A stretch of DNA of 64,000 bases, from NCBI GenBank assembly GCA_965229345.1, contig OZ245872.1, forward strand, positions 1,550,001 to 1,614,000, in the 5' to 3' direction. Position numbers and translations under genes: made by a program. The notes below the pieces were generated by a model, which was not told the DNA's origin, ran no database searches, and saw nothing but the letters and a program-made list of their open reading frames with translations. Positions 39,723 to 49,338 of this stretch are shown here, piece after piece (position 1 is the first letter of the stretch; each line of letters opens with the position of its first letter). The DNA is from PBB1 sp965229345. GTDB taxonomy: Bacteria > Pseudomonadota > Gammaproteobacteria > Burkholderiales > Burkholderiaceae_C.

Positions 39723-41111
39723 ATGCAACCTCACGATTATCGGCCGGCTCTCAAAACGCCGGCAAGCCGCGTACTCCGCGGGTTCTGCGGCCTGGTTCTC
39801 ACTGTGGCGGCTGTTGTCGACGCGCAGGCCCAGGCGGCCCCCGACCTGCCCAGCTGCTTGCAGACGCTGCGCCAGGAACTGCCGACCCAGCCCCCGGTGC
39901 GTGCCGAGAGCTTTGATCGCTACACCCGCTCGGTCGAGGACCTGCGCCCGCTGATCGAGCAGTCCAGCGCGGCGCAGCCTGAATTCAAGTTGCCGATCTG
40001 GGACTACCTGGCCCGGCTGGTCGATCCCAAGCGCGAGGCCGATGGCCGAGCGATGCTGCAGCGGCATGCCGCTGCCCTGGACGGCATCACGCGGCGGCAT
40101 GGTGTCGATGCGGCCACGGCGGTCGCGGTGTTCGGCGTCGAGACCGACTACGGCCGCGTCGCCGGCCGCTATCCGGTGATCGACGCGACCCTGAGCCGTG
40201 CTTGTCTGAACCTCGGCAGCCGCGAGCGCAAGGCGCACTTCTTTGCGGCGCTGTACCTGCTCCAGGAGGGGCTGGTGCAGCCCGACACCTTTCGTGGCTC
40301 CTGGGCGGGCGCGTTCGGTCTGACGCAGTTCATGCCCGGCACGTACCTCAAGAACATGGACGACGGCGATGGATCGAAAGACATCGACATCATCGCCAGC
40401 GTGCCCGACGCGCTGGCCACGACCGCGCGCTACCTGAGCGGCCTGGGCTGGATCGCCGGATTGCCGTGGGGCATCGAGGTGAGCGTGCCGCGCGACAGCG
40501 CCGTGTCGTGGAATGCGCTGGAAGCCGACCACGGCTGCCTGGAGCCGTCGGCGGCGCCGGGCCGGTGCCGCAGCGTGGGGCAGTGGGCGGCGAGCGGTGT
40601 GCGGCGCATCGACGGCAGCCCGCTGCTGCCCGCCGATGCGCGCCGCGCTTCGCCCTGGCAGGCCGACACCCGTGCGGCGCTGTTGATGCCGGCCGCGCCC
40701 GACGGGCCGGCGTGGCTGGTCACGCGCAACTTCCAGGCGGCCTGGCGCTACAACCGCGCCGACGCCTACGCACTGGCCATCGGTCTGCTGGCCGACCGGC
40801 TGCGCGGCGACCCGCTCCCCCTCACGGCCTGGCCCACCAGCGACCCGGCGCTCTCGCGTGCCGAATTCGTCGAACTGCAGGCCTTGCTGCTGCGCCGGGG
40901 CCACTGCGACGTCACCGCCGACGGCCGCGACGGCCCGCGCACCCGCGCCGCGATCACCGCCGAGGAGGCGGTGCAGGGCTGGACACCGAGCGGTCGCGGT
41001 GGCGTGAAGCTGCTCGGCGCACTGCGCACCGCGGCGGCGGCAAGCAGCCGCTTGCCGACACCCGTGCCAGCAGACTGCGCTGCCAGCGGCACCAACCCGC
41101 AGCAGCGCTAG
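39723..41111 (+). CDS. MltB-family lytic murein transglycosylase with C-terminal peptidoglycan-binding domain
   Basis: 462 residues from ATG 39723, with a signal-like segment RGFCGLVLTVAAVVDAQAQA. The GH103 core holds the catalytic Glu in TAVAVFGVETDYGRVAGRYP and the substrate motif WAGAFGLTQFMPGTYLKN, followed by DIIASVPDALATTARYLSGL and GWIAGLPWGIEV. The last 75 residues (FVELQALLLRRGHCDVTADG then GPRTRAAI) are a PG_binding_1-type module. It cleaves peptidoglycan to 1,6-anhydromuropeptides in the periplasm. Cys residues in CLEPSAAPGRC may form a disulphide. The 3' end overlaps the convergent GNAT gene by 4 nt. Confidence 0.92.
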   Translation: MQPHDYRPALKTPASRVLRGFCGLVLTVAAVVDAQAQAAPDLPSCLQTLRQELPTQPPVRAESFDRYTRSVEDLRPLIEQSSAAQPEFKLPIWDYLARLVDPKREADGRAMLQRHAAALDGITRRHGVDAATAVAVFGVETDYGRVAGRYPVIDATLSRACLNLGSRERKAHFFAALYLLQEGLVQPDTFRGSWAGAFGLTQFMPGTYLKNMDDGDGSKDIDIIASVPDALATTARYLSGLGWIAGLPWGIEVSVPRDSAVSWNALEADHGCLEPSAAPGRCRSVGQWAASGVRRIDGSPLLPADARRASPWQADTRAALLMPAAPDGPAWLVTRNFQAAWRYNRADAYALAIGLLADRLRGDPLPLTAWPTSDPALSRAEFVELQALLLRRGHCDVTADGRDGPRTRAAITAEEAVQGWTPSGRGGVKLLGALRTAAAASSRLPTPVPADCAASGTNPQQR

Positions 41112-41578
41112 CGCACCCGGCCGGCGTACAGGCCTGGCGTCGAGTCGGCGATCTCCACCGCACCTGCCACCCGCCTGAAAAACGCCGCTGCGCCCACGGC
41201 GCCAGCGATCGCGTAGCCGTAGCCCATGGCGCGCATCTCGACCAACGCTGCGCGCAGCAGGGCGGCACCGACACCTGTGTTGCGTGCGGATGCCTGCACG
41301 CCGATCGGGCCGACGAAGCCGCGTGCGGTGGCGTCATAGCAGACGAAGCCGATCGGTTGATCGTTCTGCACGGCCACCAGCAGGCTGATCGGTCGGTTCT
41401 GCAGCGCGACCCGGGCTTCGCTGGCCCAGCCGGTGCCGAACTCGGCCTGCACCCAGGCCACGATCAGATCGTGCTCGCAGCCGATGGGTTTGCGCACCAG
41501 GCAGTCGGCCTGGCGTGCCGTCGAGGGCGGCGCAGGTGGTACAGGCAAGGCATAAAGCCGGATCAGCATGTCGCTCAT
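41108..41578 (-). CDS. GNAT family N-acetyltransferase
   Basis: 156 residues starting at ATG 41578 (another ATG at 41587 would add three). Acetyl-CoA-binding motif A is FVGPIGVQASARNTGVGAAL, i.e. R-x-x-G-x-G, followed by LRAALVEMRAMGYGYAIAGA. The C-terminus RRVAGAVEIADSTPGLYAGR is short. The substrate is unknown. Divergent from the glutaminase gene with a 130-nt gap. Confidence 0.82.
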   Translation of the reverse strand: MSDMLIRLYALPVPPAPPSTARQADCLVRKPIGCEHDLIVAWVQAEFGTGWASEARVALQNRPISLLVAVQNDQPIGFVCYDATARGFVGPIGVQASARNTGVGAALLRAALVEMRAMGYGYAIAGAVGAAAFFRRVAGAVEIADSTPGLYAGRVR

Positions 41579-41708
41579 GTTGTCCATTCTTGCAGCCCTT
41601 GCTGTCAGCGGACACCGGTCTGCCGCACCACGGCGGCCATCGCGTGGCATATGTTTTGCGTGCCACGCCGGCCATGTACACCGCCCGCGCGCCGTTCGCC
41701 TGAATCCC

Positions 41709-42686
41709 ATGCCCACACCCCGGCCCGATGGCTCCGTGATCCAGGAACTGCTGGCGGTGGTCCACGACCGCCACCGCCAGATCGATGACGGAGAGGTCGC
41801 GGCCTACATTCCGGCGCTCCAGCGGGCGAACCCCGATCACTTCGGCATCTGCATCGTCTCGACCCGTGGCGATGTCTTCGAAGTCGGCGACAGCCAGGTC
41901 GAGTTCACGATCCAGTCGTGCTCCAAGGCGCTGGTCTACGCCCATGCGCTGTCGGTACACGGACGTGCCAAGGTGCTGGAGCGGGTGGGCATCGAGCCCA
42001 GCGGTGACGCCTTCAATTCCATCGCACTCGACGCCAACAACCGCGCCTTCAACCCGATGGTCAATGCCGGGGCGATCACCACCGCCGGCTTCATCGAAGG
42101 GGCCGACTTCGCCGAGCGGCGCGCCAAACTGCTGCGCTGCTTCAGCGCGGCGGCAGGGCGCGAGCTGACCGTCGATGAAACGGTGTATGCCTCCGAGGCC
42201 GAGACCGGACACCGCAACCGCGCACTCGCCTGGCTGGTGACCAACTTCGACCGCATGGACCCGGCGACCAACATGCAGACGCTGGACCTGTATTTCCTGC
42301 AGTGCTCGGTGCGCGTCACCGCGCGCGACCTGGCGGTGATGGGTGCCACGCTGGCCAACCTGGGCGTGAACCCGCTGACGAAGGAAAACGTGTTCGAGAT
42401 GGCCAGCGTGCAGGATGTGCTGTCGGTCATGGCCACCTGCGGCATGTACGACTACGCCGGCGAGTGGATGTTTCGCGTCGGCATCCCGGCCAAGAGCGGT
42501 GTGGGCGGCGGCATCCTCGGCGTGGTCAACCGACAGCTCGGCATCGGCACCTATTCGCCGCGGCTCGATGCGCGTGGCAACAGCGTGCGTGGCATCAAGG
42601 CCTACTGCGACCTGGCCGACGATCTGGGGTTGCACGCGTTCAACTTCATGAACAGCGGCTCGCATTTCCTGAAGCACGTGATCTGA
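41709..42686 (+). CDS. glsA: Glutaminase
   Basis: 325 residues, the usual length of the beta-lactamase-fold glutaminases. The catalytic Ser and Lys are in FTIQSCSKALVYAHAL (S-x-x-K); SGDAFNSIALDANNRAFNPM, MVNAGAITTAGFIEG and TCGMYDYAGEWMFRVGIPAK follow the family order, ending FMNSGSHFLKHVI. It hydrolyses glutamine to glutamate and ammonia in the cytoplasm and may aid nitrogen or acid homeostasis. The ATG at 41709 gives a standard N-terminus; upstream in-frame sequence is not family-like. Confidence 0.96.
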   Translation: MPTPRPDGSVIQELLAVVHDRHRQIDDGEVAAYIPALQRANPDHFGICIVSTRGDVFEVGDSQVEFTIQSCSKALVYAHALSVHGRAKVLERVGIEPSGDAFNSIALDANNRAFNPMVNAGAITTAGFIEGADFAERRAKLLRCFSAAAGRELTVDETVYASEAETGHRNRALAWLVTNFDRMDPATNMQTLDLYFLQCSVRVTARDLAVMGATLANLGVNPLTKENVFEMASVQDVLSVMATCGMYDYAGEWMFRVGIPAKSGVGGGILGVVNRQLGIGTYSPRLDARGNSVRGIKAYCDLADDLGLHAFNFMNSGSHFLKHVI

Positions 42687-42701
42687 TCGGCGCCGGCTTC
42701 C

Positions 42702-43550
42702 TCAGGAGGCCAGCGCCATGCGCATCCGGCGGGCCGCCTCCTCGTCCCGCGCGTCATCGATCTCGCGCATCACGCTGCTCAGGTCGACCGCGCCCAGCTG
42801 CGGCTCGTAGCGGCCGGTCAGCACCGCCTCGGGCGTCAGCACGCCGCGTTCGTACAGCGCCCAGATCTCGGGGCCGAACTGGGTGGTCAGCAGCTCTGGC
42901 GCGAAGCGGCCGAAGAAGTGGCACAGGTTGGCGACATCGCGCAGCAGCATGCGCGGCGCGTGGTTGTTGCCGGCCGCATCGATGGCCTGCGGCAAGTCGA
43001 TGATCACCGGGCCGTCGGCGGCCAGCAGGATGTTGAATTCCGACAAGTCGCCGTGCACGACGCCGGCACACAACATCCGCATGACTTCGCGCAGCAGGCT
43101 GGCGTGGTGGGCGCGTGCCTCTTCCGGCGTGAAGACCACATCGTTGAGCCGCGGTGCGGCGTCGCCGTCGGCATCGGTCACCAACTCCATCAGCAGCACG
43201 CCGTCGTGGAAGTTGCAGGGGGTGGGCACCCGCACGCCGGCGGCGGCCAGCCGGTACAGCGCATCGACCTCGGCGCTTTGCCAGGCCGCTTCCTGCGACT
43301 CGCGGCCGTAGCGCGTGCCCTTGGCCATCGCGCGGGCCTGGCGCGAATTCTTGACCTTGCGGTTTTCGGTGTAATCGACCGCCTGCCGGAAACTGCGCTG
43401 CGTGGCCTCCTTGTAGACCTTGGCGCAGCGGGTCTCGTTGCCGCAGCGCACCACGAACACCATCGCTTCCTTGCCGCTCATCAGCTGCCGCACGACGGTG
43501 TCGATCAGGCCTTCATCGATCAGGGGTTGCAGTCGGGCGGGTGCTTTCAT
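42702..43550 (-). CDS. RIO1-like atypical Ser kinase
   Basis: 282 residues. RIO features: MSGKEAMVFVVRCGNETRCA containing the nucleotide loop, CAKVYKEATQRSFRQ, the catalytic loop GVVHGDLSEFNILLA (H-G-D-L-S-x-x-N) and the metal-binding VIIDLPQAIDA (I-D-x-P-Q). These are diagnostic for RIO kinases, which in bacteria are of unknown target. Convergent with the glutaminase gene and divergent from the GGDEF-EAL gene. Confidence 0.93.
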   Translation of the reverse strand: MKAPARLQPLIDEGLIDTVVRQLMSGKEAMVFVVRCGNETRCAKVYKEATQRSFRQAVDYTENRKVKNSRQARAMAKGTRYGRESQEAAWQSAEVDALYRLAAAGVRVPTPCNFHDGVLLMELVTDADGDAAPRLNDVVFTPEEARAHHASLLREVMRMLCAGVVHGDLSEFNILLAADGPVIIDLPQAIDAAGNNHAPRMLLRDVANLCHFFGRFAPELLTTQFGPEIWALYERGVLTPEAVLTGRYEPQLGAVDLSSVMREIDDARDEEAARRMRMALAS

Positions 43551-43710
43551 CGGTGGATTGTGGGCTGCCGAGCCACCACGCCGATCGGTTGTGTGCGAAA
43601 CCGTTCGGAGCCGGCTTCAGAAACCAGCCACCCCGCCGATAGCTGGACGAGAAGCACCGTCATCCCATGGCCGACACGCTGAAATCTCGCTCACGCCCTT
43701 GAGGTCGCCA

Positions 43711-46200
43711 ATGACCCGTCCCACCGAATCAGACTGCGCACTGTTCGCGCAGGTTGTCGCGTCGTCGCACGACGCGATCATCACCCGGACCCTGGATGGC
43801 ATCGTCACCAGCTGGAACTCGGGTGCGGAGTGCCTGTTCGGCTACAGCGCCGACGAGATGATGGGTCAGACGATGAACAAGGTCTTCCCCGCCGATCGAC
43901 TGGACGAAGAGGGTGGCCTGCTCCAGCGCGTCGCGCATGGCGAACGTCTTGGGCGACAGGAGTGCCTGCGACTGCGCAAGGACGGCTCGATGGTGCATGT
44001 GGCTGCCGTGCTCTCACCGATTCACGACGGCGATGGCCGCATGGTGGGCATTTCGACAATTGCGCGCGACATCAGCGACCGCATCGAGCGCGACGAGCTG
44101 TCCGCCGAGCTGGCACTCGATGCCCAGCGATTCGTGGCCATTGTCGAGTCGTCCGAGGACGCGGTCATCAGCAAATCGCTGGATGGCATCGTGACCAGCT
44201 GGAACCGCGCGGCCGAACGCATCTTCGGCTACGCCGCCTGGGAAATCGTCGGCACGCCGATGATCAAGATGTTCCCGTCAGACCGGCTCGACGAGGAGCG
44301 CCAGTTCCTGTCCCGCGTCGCGCTCGGCGAGCGCGTCGAGCACTTCGAGACGGTGCGACTGCACAAGAGCGGTCGCCCGGTCGATGTGTCCGTCTCCATT
44401 TCCCCGATCCGCGATCAGAGCGGCCGCGTGGTCGGCGCCTCGAAGATCGCCCGCGACATCAGCGACAAGGTGCAGGCTGAACGCCGTGCTCTGGAGCTGA
44501 TGCGTGAGTCTCGCGTCTATGCGGCCATCGTCGAATCGTCCGACGACGCGATCATCAGCAAGACGCTGGACGGCACCATCACCAGCTGGAACCGCGCCGC
44601 TGAACGCATCTTCGGCTACACCGCCGAGGAAATCATCGGGCGACCCATGACCACCGTCATTCCCGCCGATCGCCTGGGCGAGGAGATCGACATCCTGGCG
44701 CGGCTGTCGCGCGGTGAGCGCATCGAACACTTCGAGACCATCCGGCTGCGCAAGGACGGCGGGCTGGTGAACATTTCGGCGACGGTGTCGCCGCTGGTGG
44801 ACGACAGCGGTCGGGTGGTGGGTGCCTCGAAGATCGCCCGCGACATCACCGAGCGCATCGAAGCCGAACGCACGATCTGGCGGCAGGCCAACTACGACAC
44901 GCTGACCCAGCTGCCGAATCGCCGTTACTTCAAGGAGCGCCTGCACGCCGAGATCGCCCGGGCCGGTCGCGTCGGCAAGCACGTGGCCGTGCTGTTCATC
45001 GACCTCGATCGATTCAAGGAAGTGAACGACTCTCTTGGGCACCAGGCGGGCGACGAGCTGCTGCTGCAGGCCGCCGAACGGATCAAGGCCTCGCTGCGCG
45101 ACGCCGACTCGGTCGCCCGCATGGGCGGCGACGAATTCACCGTGCTGCTGAGCGACATCGGCGGTGCCGACGACGCGACGCCGATCGCAGCGCGACTGAA
45201 CGAGCGGCTGTTTGATCCGTTCGTTCTCGATGGCCTGCAGGTGCACATCTCCGGCAGCATTGGCGTCGCGGTGTATCCCGAAGATGGCGCGACGGTGGAC
45301 GAACTGCTCAAGCACGCCGACCAGGCGATGTACGAGTCGAAGCGGCTGGGCCGCAACCAGACCCGCTACTTCGCCCACGCACTCGACAAGAAGATGCGCG
45401 ACCGGCTGCAACTGGCTGCCGACCTGCGCCACGCCACGGCCCGCAACGAGCTGCAGCTGGTCTACCAGCCGGTGGTGAGCCTGCGTGACGGCAGCATCCT
45501 CAAGTGCGAAGCGCTGCTGCGCTGGAATCACCCGACTCTGGGGCGCATCAACCCCATGACCTTCATTCCATTGGCCGAGGAAAGCGGGCTCATCAAGGAG
45601 ATCGGCGACTGGGTCTTCCGAAGCGCGGCCAGACAGGCCAAGCAGTGGCAGGCCCGGTTCGGCGATCACATCCAGGTCGGCATCAACGTGTCGCCGGTGC
45701 AGATACACGGCGGGCTGGGCTACTTCCAGAACTGGGTCGATGAGCTGAATCACATCGGCCTGGCCGGCAGCAGCCTAGTGGTGGAGATCACCGAGGGCGT
45801 GATGGTGGACCGCTCGGGCGACACCGCCGAGCGGCTGCGCCTGCTGCAACAGGCGGGCGTGCAGGTGGCGATCGACGATTTCGGTACCGGCTACTCGTGC
45901 CTGTCATACCTGAGCCGGCTCGACGTCAATTTCCTGAAGATCGACCAGAGCTTCACCAAGGCGCTGGGGACCGATCCACGGGCGCTTGCGCTGTGCGAGG
46001 CCATCGTCGTGATGGCGCACAAGCTGGGGTTGGCTGTGATCGCTGAAGGTGTCGAGACCGATGCGCAACTGGCTTTGCTGCAGCAGATCGGCTGCGACCA
46101 TGCGCAGGGCTACTGGTTTGCGGCCCCTGGCTCGGCGTCAGAGATCGAGGCCCGCTTCACCCGTGCCGTGAAGTCCGCGCAGATCATTGCCTTGCGGTGA
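43711..46200 (+). CDS. Triple-PAS GGDEF-EAL c-di-GMP enzyme
   Basis: 829 residues from ATG 43711, preceded by GAGG. Three similar PAS-PAC repeats occupy about 5-130, 135-255 and 260-385, each with the phrase (D/S)-A-x-I-(T/S)-x-(T/S)-L-D-G-x-(I/V)-T-S-W-N, suggesting internal duplication. The GGDEF domain has the intact active site ARMGGDEFTVLL and an I-site RDAD five residues before it. The EAL domain has CEALLRWNHP, GINVSPVQ, VVEITEGVM, IDDFGTGYS and IAEGVETDAQ, all intact. No membrane segment or signal peptide. It could both make and degrade c-di-GMP in response to a cytoplasmic signal, fitting a genome investing in exopolymers. Confidence 0.95.
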   Translation: MTRPTESDCALFAQVVASSHDAIITRTLDGIVTSWNSGAECLFGYSADEMMGQTMNKVFPADRLDEEGGLLQRVAHGERLGRQECLRLRKDGSMVHVAAVLSPIHDGDGRMVGISTIARDISDRIERDELSAELALDAQRFVAIVESSEDAVISKSLDGIVTSWNRAAERIFGYAAWEIVGTPMIKMFPSDRLDEERQFLSRVALGERVEHFETVRLHKSGRPVDVSVSISPIRDQSGRVVGASKIARDISDKVQAERRALELMRESRVYAAIVESSDDAIISKTLDGTITSWNRAAERIFGYTAEEIIGRPMTTVIPADRLGEEIDILARLSRGERIEHFETIRLRKDGGLVNISATVSPLVDDSGRVVGASKIARDITERIEAERTIWRQANYDTLTQLPNRRYFKERLHAEIARAGRVGKHVAVLFIDLDRFKEVNDSLGHQAGDELLLQAAERIKASLRDADSVARMGGDEFTVLLSDIGGADDATPIAARLNERLFDPFVLDGLQVHISGSIGVAVYPEDGATVDELLKHADQAMYESKRLGRNQTRYFAHALDKKMRDRLQLAADLRHATARNELQLVYQPVVSLRDGSILKCEALLRWNHPTLGRINPMTFIPLAEESGLIKEIGDWVFRSAARQAKQWQARFGDHIQVGINVSPVQIHGGLGYFQNWVDELNHIGLAGSSLVVEITEGVMVDRSGDTAERLRLLQQAGVQVAIDDFGTGYSCLSYLSRLDVNFLKIDQSFTKALGTDPRALALCEAIVVMAHKLGLAVIAEGVETDAQLALLQQIGCDHAQGYWFAAPGSASEIEARFTRAVKSAQIIALR

Positions 46201-46248
46201 CGCGGGCGCCGAACCGGCCGAACTGCCTCGCATCGATGCCCGCGTGTT

Positions 46249-48459
46249 TCAGCGCCTCCCGCGGTGCCGAACCTGCGCCAGTGGCCGCTTGCCCTTGAGC
46301 TGGCGCTCGATGCCGTCGTTGAGCGCACTGCGCAGTGCCAGCACCGCGTCGAGGTGGCCGTAGACACCGGGGAAGCGCAGGTCCAGCCACAGCCACAGCG
46401 TGACAGCGCGCAGCGCCTGTTCCATCCGGTCGAGGCGGCTGTGGCCATCGACGTCCTTCAGGAACCACGGCGTGCCGGCCTTGCCGGTCAGTGCGTGGCT
46501 GCTGGTCCAGTCGAGGAACTCCTGCACCTGGGTGTCGGTGCGGGTGTCGACCGGGGCCTGCGCGTAGGTGAAACGCTCCTTCAGCGTCAGGCCGGGCGCG
46601 CAGCGGTCGAGCTGTTCGGCCAGGTCCAGCATCTGGTCGAGCTCGGCCACCGCGAAGTGGGCGTCGTCGAGCTTGAGCTGTTCGACGAACACGCCCAGCA
46701 CCTCGCGCAGTTTCGTCTTGTGCAGGCGCGACGAGATGGTGTCGACGTGCCAGCCATTCGGCGCCACCGGGGCCTTGAAGTCGCGTGGTGCGCGCGGTGT
46801 CTTCGGCAGCAGCTCCTTCAGCATCCGCGCGGCCTGCGGCTCGGCGTCCTTCAGCACGCCGACGAAGCCTTCCTCGTGGATGCCGAAGCGCCCGGCGCGG
46901 CCAGCGATCTGGTGCACTTCAGATTCACTGAGCGCTCTGTCGGCGGTGCCGTCGAACTTGGTCATCGTGCTGAACAGCACGCGGCGGATCGGCAGATTCA
47001 GCCCCATGCCGATCGCGTCGGTGGCCACCAGGATGTGCGACTCGCCGGTCGCGAAGCGCTCAGCCTCGCGGCGCCGCACTTCGGGTGGCAGCGCGCCATA
47101 GATCACCGACACCGGGTGGCCGTCGGCGGCGATCTGGTCGCGCAGCGTCAGCACGTCGCGGCGGCTGAATGCGACCACCGCGTCGCCCAGCTTCAGCGCC
47201 GAGATCGGGACAGGCTGGGGCAGCAGATCGACGTGCTGCTTGCGGTCGAAATGCCGCACGGTGCAACGCTCGCCGCACAGACCCAGCAGGTTCTCGATCG
47301 CCGGCACCGCATACGCCGAGCAGATGATGATGACCTCGTTGGCCGGCACCGCCACGATCGCCTGCGTCCAGGCCCAGCCGCGCGACGGGTCGAAGATCAT
47401 CTGCGCTTCGTCGATCACCGCCACGTCGATGGGCTTGTTGGTGCCCACCATCTCGATCGTGCTGGAGACGACCCGCGCGTCATCGGCCGGCACGTTCTCT
47501 TCGCCGGTCAGCAGCGAGCACGGCACGCCGCGGCCCACCAGCCGGTCGCGGCCTTCCAGCGCCAGCAGCCGCAGCGGCGCCAGGTAGGCACCGTCGTGGG
47601 CCTGCGCCAGGCGCTCGAACGCCGCATGCGTCTTGCCGCTGTTGGGCGGGCCGACATACAGCGTGACGCTGCGTTGCAGGCGACGCGCCTTCTCGAAGGT
47701 GTCGGGGTAGCCCTGGAACGCCAGCTCGCTGTTCAGGCCCTCGATCGTGTCGAGTTCGGCGGCGCGGTGTTCCCAGCGGTCCTGCGCGCGCATCAGCGCG
47801 GCTTTCAAGTCGGCCAGCGGCTGTGGCGTGGCGCACTCGGACTGCAACCGGGGCAGCAGCGATTCGAGGTGCCTGGGCTTGAACGCGCGGCTGCGCGCCA
47901 CCAGGGCATCGAGGTGCGCGATCAGCTCAGCGGCGTGCGTGAAGGGCGGGGGAGAGCCCAGTGTCGCCAGCAGCGCTGCCTTGTCGCCGTCGCGGTAGTA
48001 GGCCCACACGGCCGTGGCATCGACGGGCACCCGAAACAGCACCGGTACTTTCCAGTCGGGTTCGGCGAGCGTCAGCGCGTGGCTGATCAGCCGCGTCCAC
48101 ACGCCGGCATCGCGCGACACGCCCATGGCCTCCAGCGCGGCGGTGCGCTCGAGCATCAGCGCGCGCACGTCGGGCCCGTTGCCCACCGTGTCGAGGTGCG
48201 CCAGTGCGCTGTCCATCAGCTCGGGTGCGATCCAGCGGCTGGGGCGGGCACCCGCCACCGCCTTTTGCAGCAGCACCAGCCCGAGCTTGTCGAGGTGCTC
48301 TTCGAAGCCCGTGCTGCGTTCGGCGATGTAGTCCCCCGGCTTCACCACCTGAGGCAGTCGGAAAGCCGCCTGACGGATGCGTTCGAACTGGGTTTTGCCG
48401 ATGTGGGCAGGCAGACGCGCGGCATGGCGCGGATTGGGCAGATTCGGGGTGTCGGACAC
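46249..48459 (-). CDS. SUV3-like DExH RNA helicase
   Basis: 736 residues with a GTG start. Helicase motifs: TLYVGPPNSGKTHAAFERLA (P-loop, 270-277), APLRLLALEGRDRL, DVAVIDEAQMIFDPSRGW (DEAQ-like motif II), VIIICSAYAVPA, ILVATDAIGMGLNLPIRRVL, and HQIAGRAGRFG (motif VI). The order and the GPPNSGKT and DEAQ forms are those of mitochondrial SUV3 and its proteobacterial relatives, so RNA unwinding in degradation is likely. The N-terminal 240 residues are a helical extension without recognised motifs. A rho-independent terminator on the same strand ends 2 nt before the start codon, which is unusual. Confidence 0.92.
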   Translation of the reverse strand: MSDTPNLPNPRHAARLPAHIGKTQFERIRQAAFRLPQVVKPGDYIAERSTGFEEHLDKLGLVLLQKAVAGARPSRWIAPELMDSALAHLDTVGNGPDVRALMLERTAALEAMGVSRDAGVWTRLISHALTLAEPDWKVPVLFRVPVDATAVWAYYRDGDKAALLATLGSPPPFTHAAELIAHLDALVARSRAFKPRHLESLLPRLQSECATPQPLADLKAALMRAQDRWEHRAAELDTIEGLNSELAFQGYPDTFEKARRLQRSVTLYVGPPNSGKTHAAFERLAQAHDGAYLAPLRLLALEGRDRLVGRGVPCSLLTGEENVPADDARVVSSTIEMVGTNKPIDVAVIDEAQMIFDPSRGWAWTQAIVAVPANEVIIICSAYAVPAIENLLGLCGERCTVRHFDRKQHVDLLPQPVPISALKLGDAVVAFSRRDVLTLRDQIAADGHPVSVIYGALPPEVRRREAERFATGESHILVATDAIGMGLNLPIRRVLFSTMTKFDGTADRALSESEVHQIAGRAGRFGIHEEGFVGVLKDAEPQAARMLKELLPKTPRAPRDFKAPVAPNGWHVDTISSRLHKTKLREVLGVFVEQLKLDDAHFAVAELDQMLDLAEQLDRCAPGLTLKERFTYAQAPVDTRTDTQVQEFLDWTSSHALTGKAGTPWFLKDVDGHSRLDRMEQALRAVTLWLWLDLRFPGVYGHLDAVLALRSALNDGIERQLKGKRPLAQVRHRGRR

Positions 48460-48460
48460 A

Positions 48461-48489
48461 GAAAAAAGGCCTTGAAGATCAAGGCCTTG
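48461..48489 (-). terminator. Rho-independent terminator
   Basis: On the minus strand AAGGCCTTG-ATCTT-CAAGGCCTT is a 9-bp perfect hairpin followed by TTTT and more (six T including stem end). It lies about 70 nt after the stop codon of the small exported protein and directly before the SUV3-like GTG start, so it should block read-through into the helicase gene or act as an attenuator for it. Confidence 0.8.
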
Positions 48490-48556
48490 GAGGGTCGGCG
48501 GAGATAACTGAGGATAGTCGATGACCGCCGAGGTTCCGTCTCTGAAGGGTCAGTGA

Positions 48557-49021
48557 TCAGTGATCGCGGCCGCGATGATCCCGGTCGTCGTCCCTGTCGT
48601 TGCCACGGCCCTGGGGCCGGCCATGACCCGGCCCATTGCCGCGATCGTCGTGCTTGTCCCAGCCGCGCTTGCGGCCACGATCCCAGCCGGGATGCTCTTG
48701 CTGGTAGCGCTCGCGCACCCACTGGTCCTGCACGAAATACACCGGCTGACCGCAGGCGTTGTAGCGGCCGCAGTAGCGGCGCCAATCCTGCTGATGCGGC
48801 GCTGGCACATACAGGTAGATCGGCTGGCGCGGATAGGCGATTGCCGGTGGCGCAATGATGACGGGCTGCGGATACACCAGGGCCGGCCGTGGCACGTCGC
48901 CGATGTTGATGCGGCCGTAGACGCCGGGCTGGTTGATGCCGATCGACACGCCGACACTGGTTTCTGCCTGCGCAGACGTGATGGCCGTGAGGGCAAGGAG
49001 CAACGCAAGGGTCTTTTTCAT
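48557..49021 (-). CDS. Small exported protein with charged low-complexity tail
   Basis: 154 residues with a signal peptide KKTLALLLALTAITSAQAET. The mature part begins SVGVSIGINQPGVYGRINIG, has a Pro/Tyr/Val-rich middle with two Cys (YCGRYNACGQPVYF), and ends in a tail rich in Arg, Asp, Gly and His (about residues 112-154). Similar proteins are common in Burkholderiales, but I know of no function. Ends upstream of a strong terminator. A 317-nt gap separates it from the divergent gspG gene. Confidence 0.78.
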   Translation of the reverse strand: MKKTLALLLALTAITSAQAETSVGVSIGINQPGVYGRINIGDVPRPALVYPQPVIIAPPAIAYPRQPIYLYVPAPHQQDWRRYCGRYNACGQPVYFVQDQWVRERYQQEHPGWDRGRKRGWDKHDDRGNGPGHGRPQGRGNDRDDDRDHRGRDH

Positions 49022-49338
49022 GGGTAGACGAGGAGAGTTGATCTGGAACTACAACGAACCGAAGTGTCGATGCGGTGACAGGAAGCCGCTGTAGGACAGC
49101 GGCTTTACTTGCCTTTACCGTTGTCCTGCAGGCGGTGAACCCGCGGGTCACCGATGTTGACCGTTGGGATGGCAGGGGATGCGTCCGGATCAGGGGGCCT
49201 GACACCGACGCGTCACGCGGCCTGGGCACCATACGGCACGGGCAGGATTCTCGGCTGGATCTCCCGAGGGGTGTTCACCAGCACGTCACATTCGCTGCAC
49301 ACACTGCGGGGCTGTTCAACGCCCGAGACAGTCCCACC
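49022..49338. other. Divergent intergenic region with hairpin and palindrome
   Basis: 317 nt with no gene-like ORF. It holds a 9-bp perfect hairpin AAGCCGCTG-TAGGA-CAGCGGCTT (49083-49105) and an imperfect palindrome GGTGAACCCGCGGGTCACC (49135-49153). It must contain promoters for the small exported protein (leftward) and the gsp-like operon (rightward). I could not assign -35/-10 elements. Confidence 0.45.

Noticed and set aside
46264..48507. 747-codon open frame on the plus strand
   Set aside because: It mirrors the SUV3-like helicase gene, whose helicase motifs are clear; the plus-strand translation is Arg/Gln/His/Val low-complexity with no motif.
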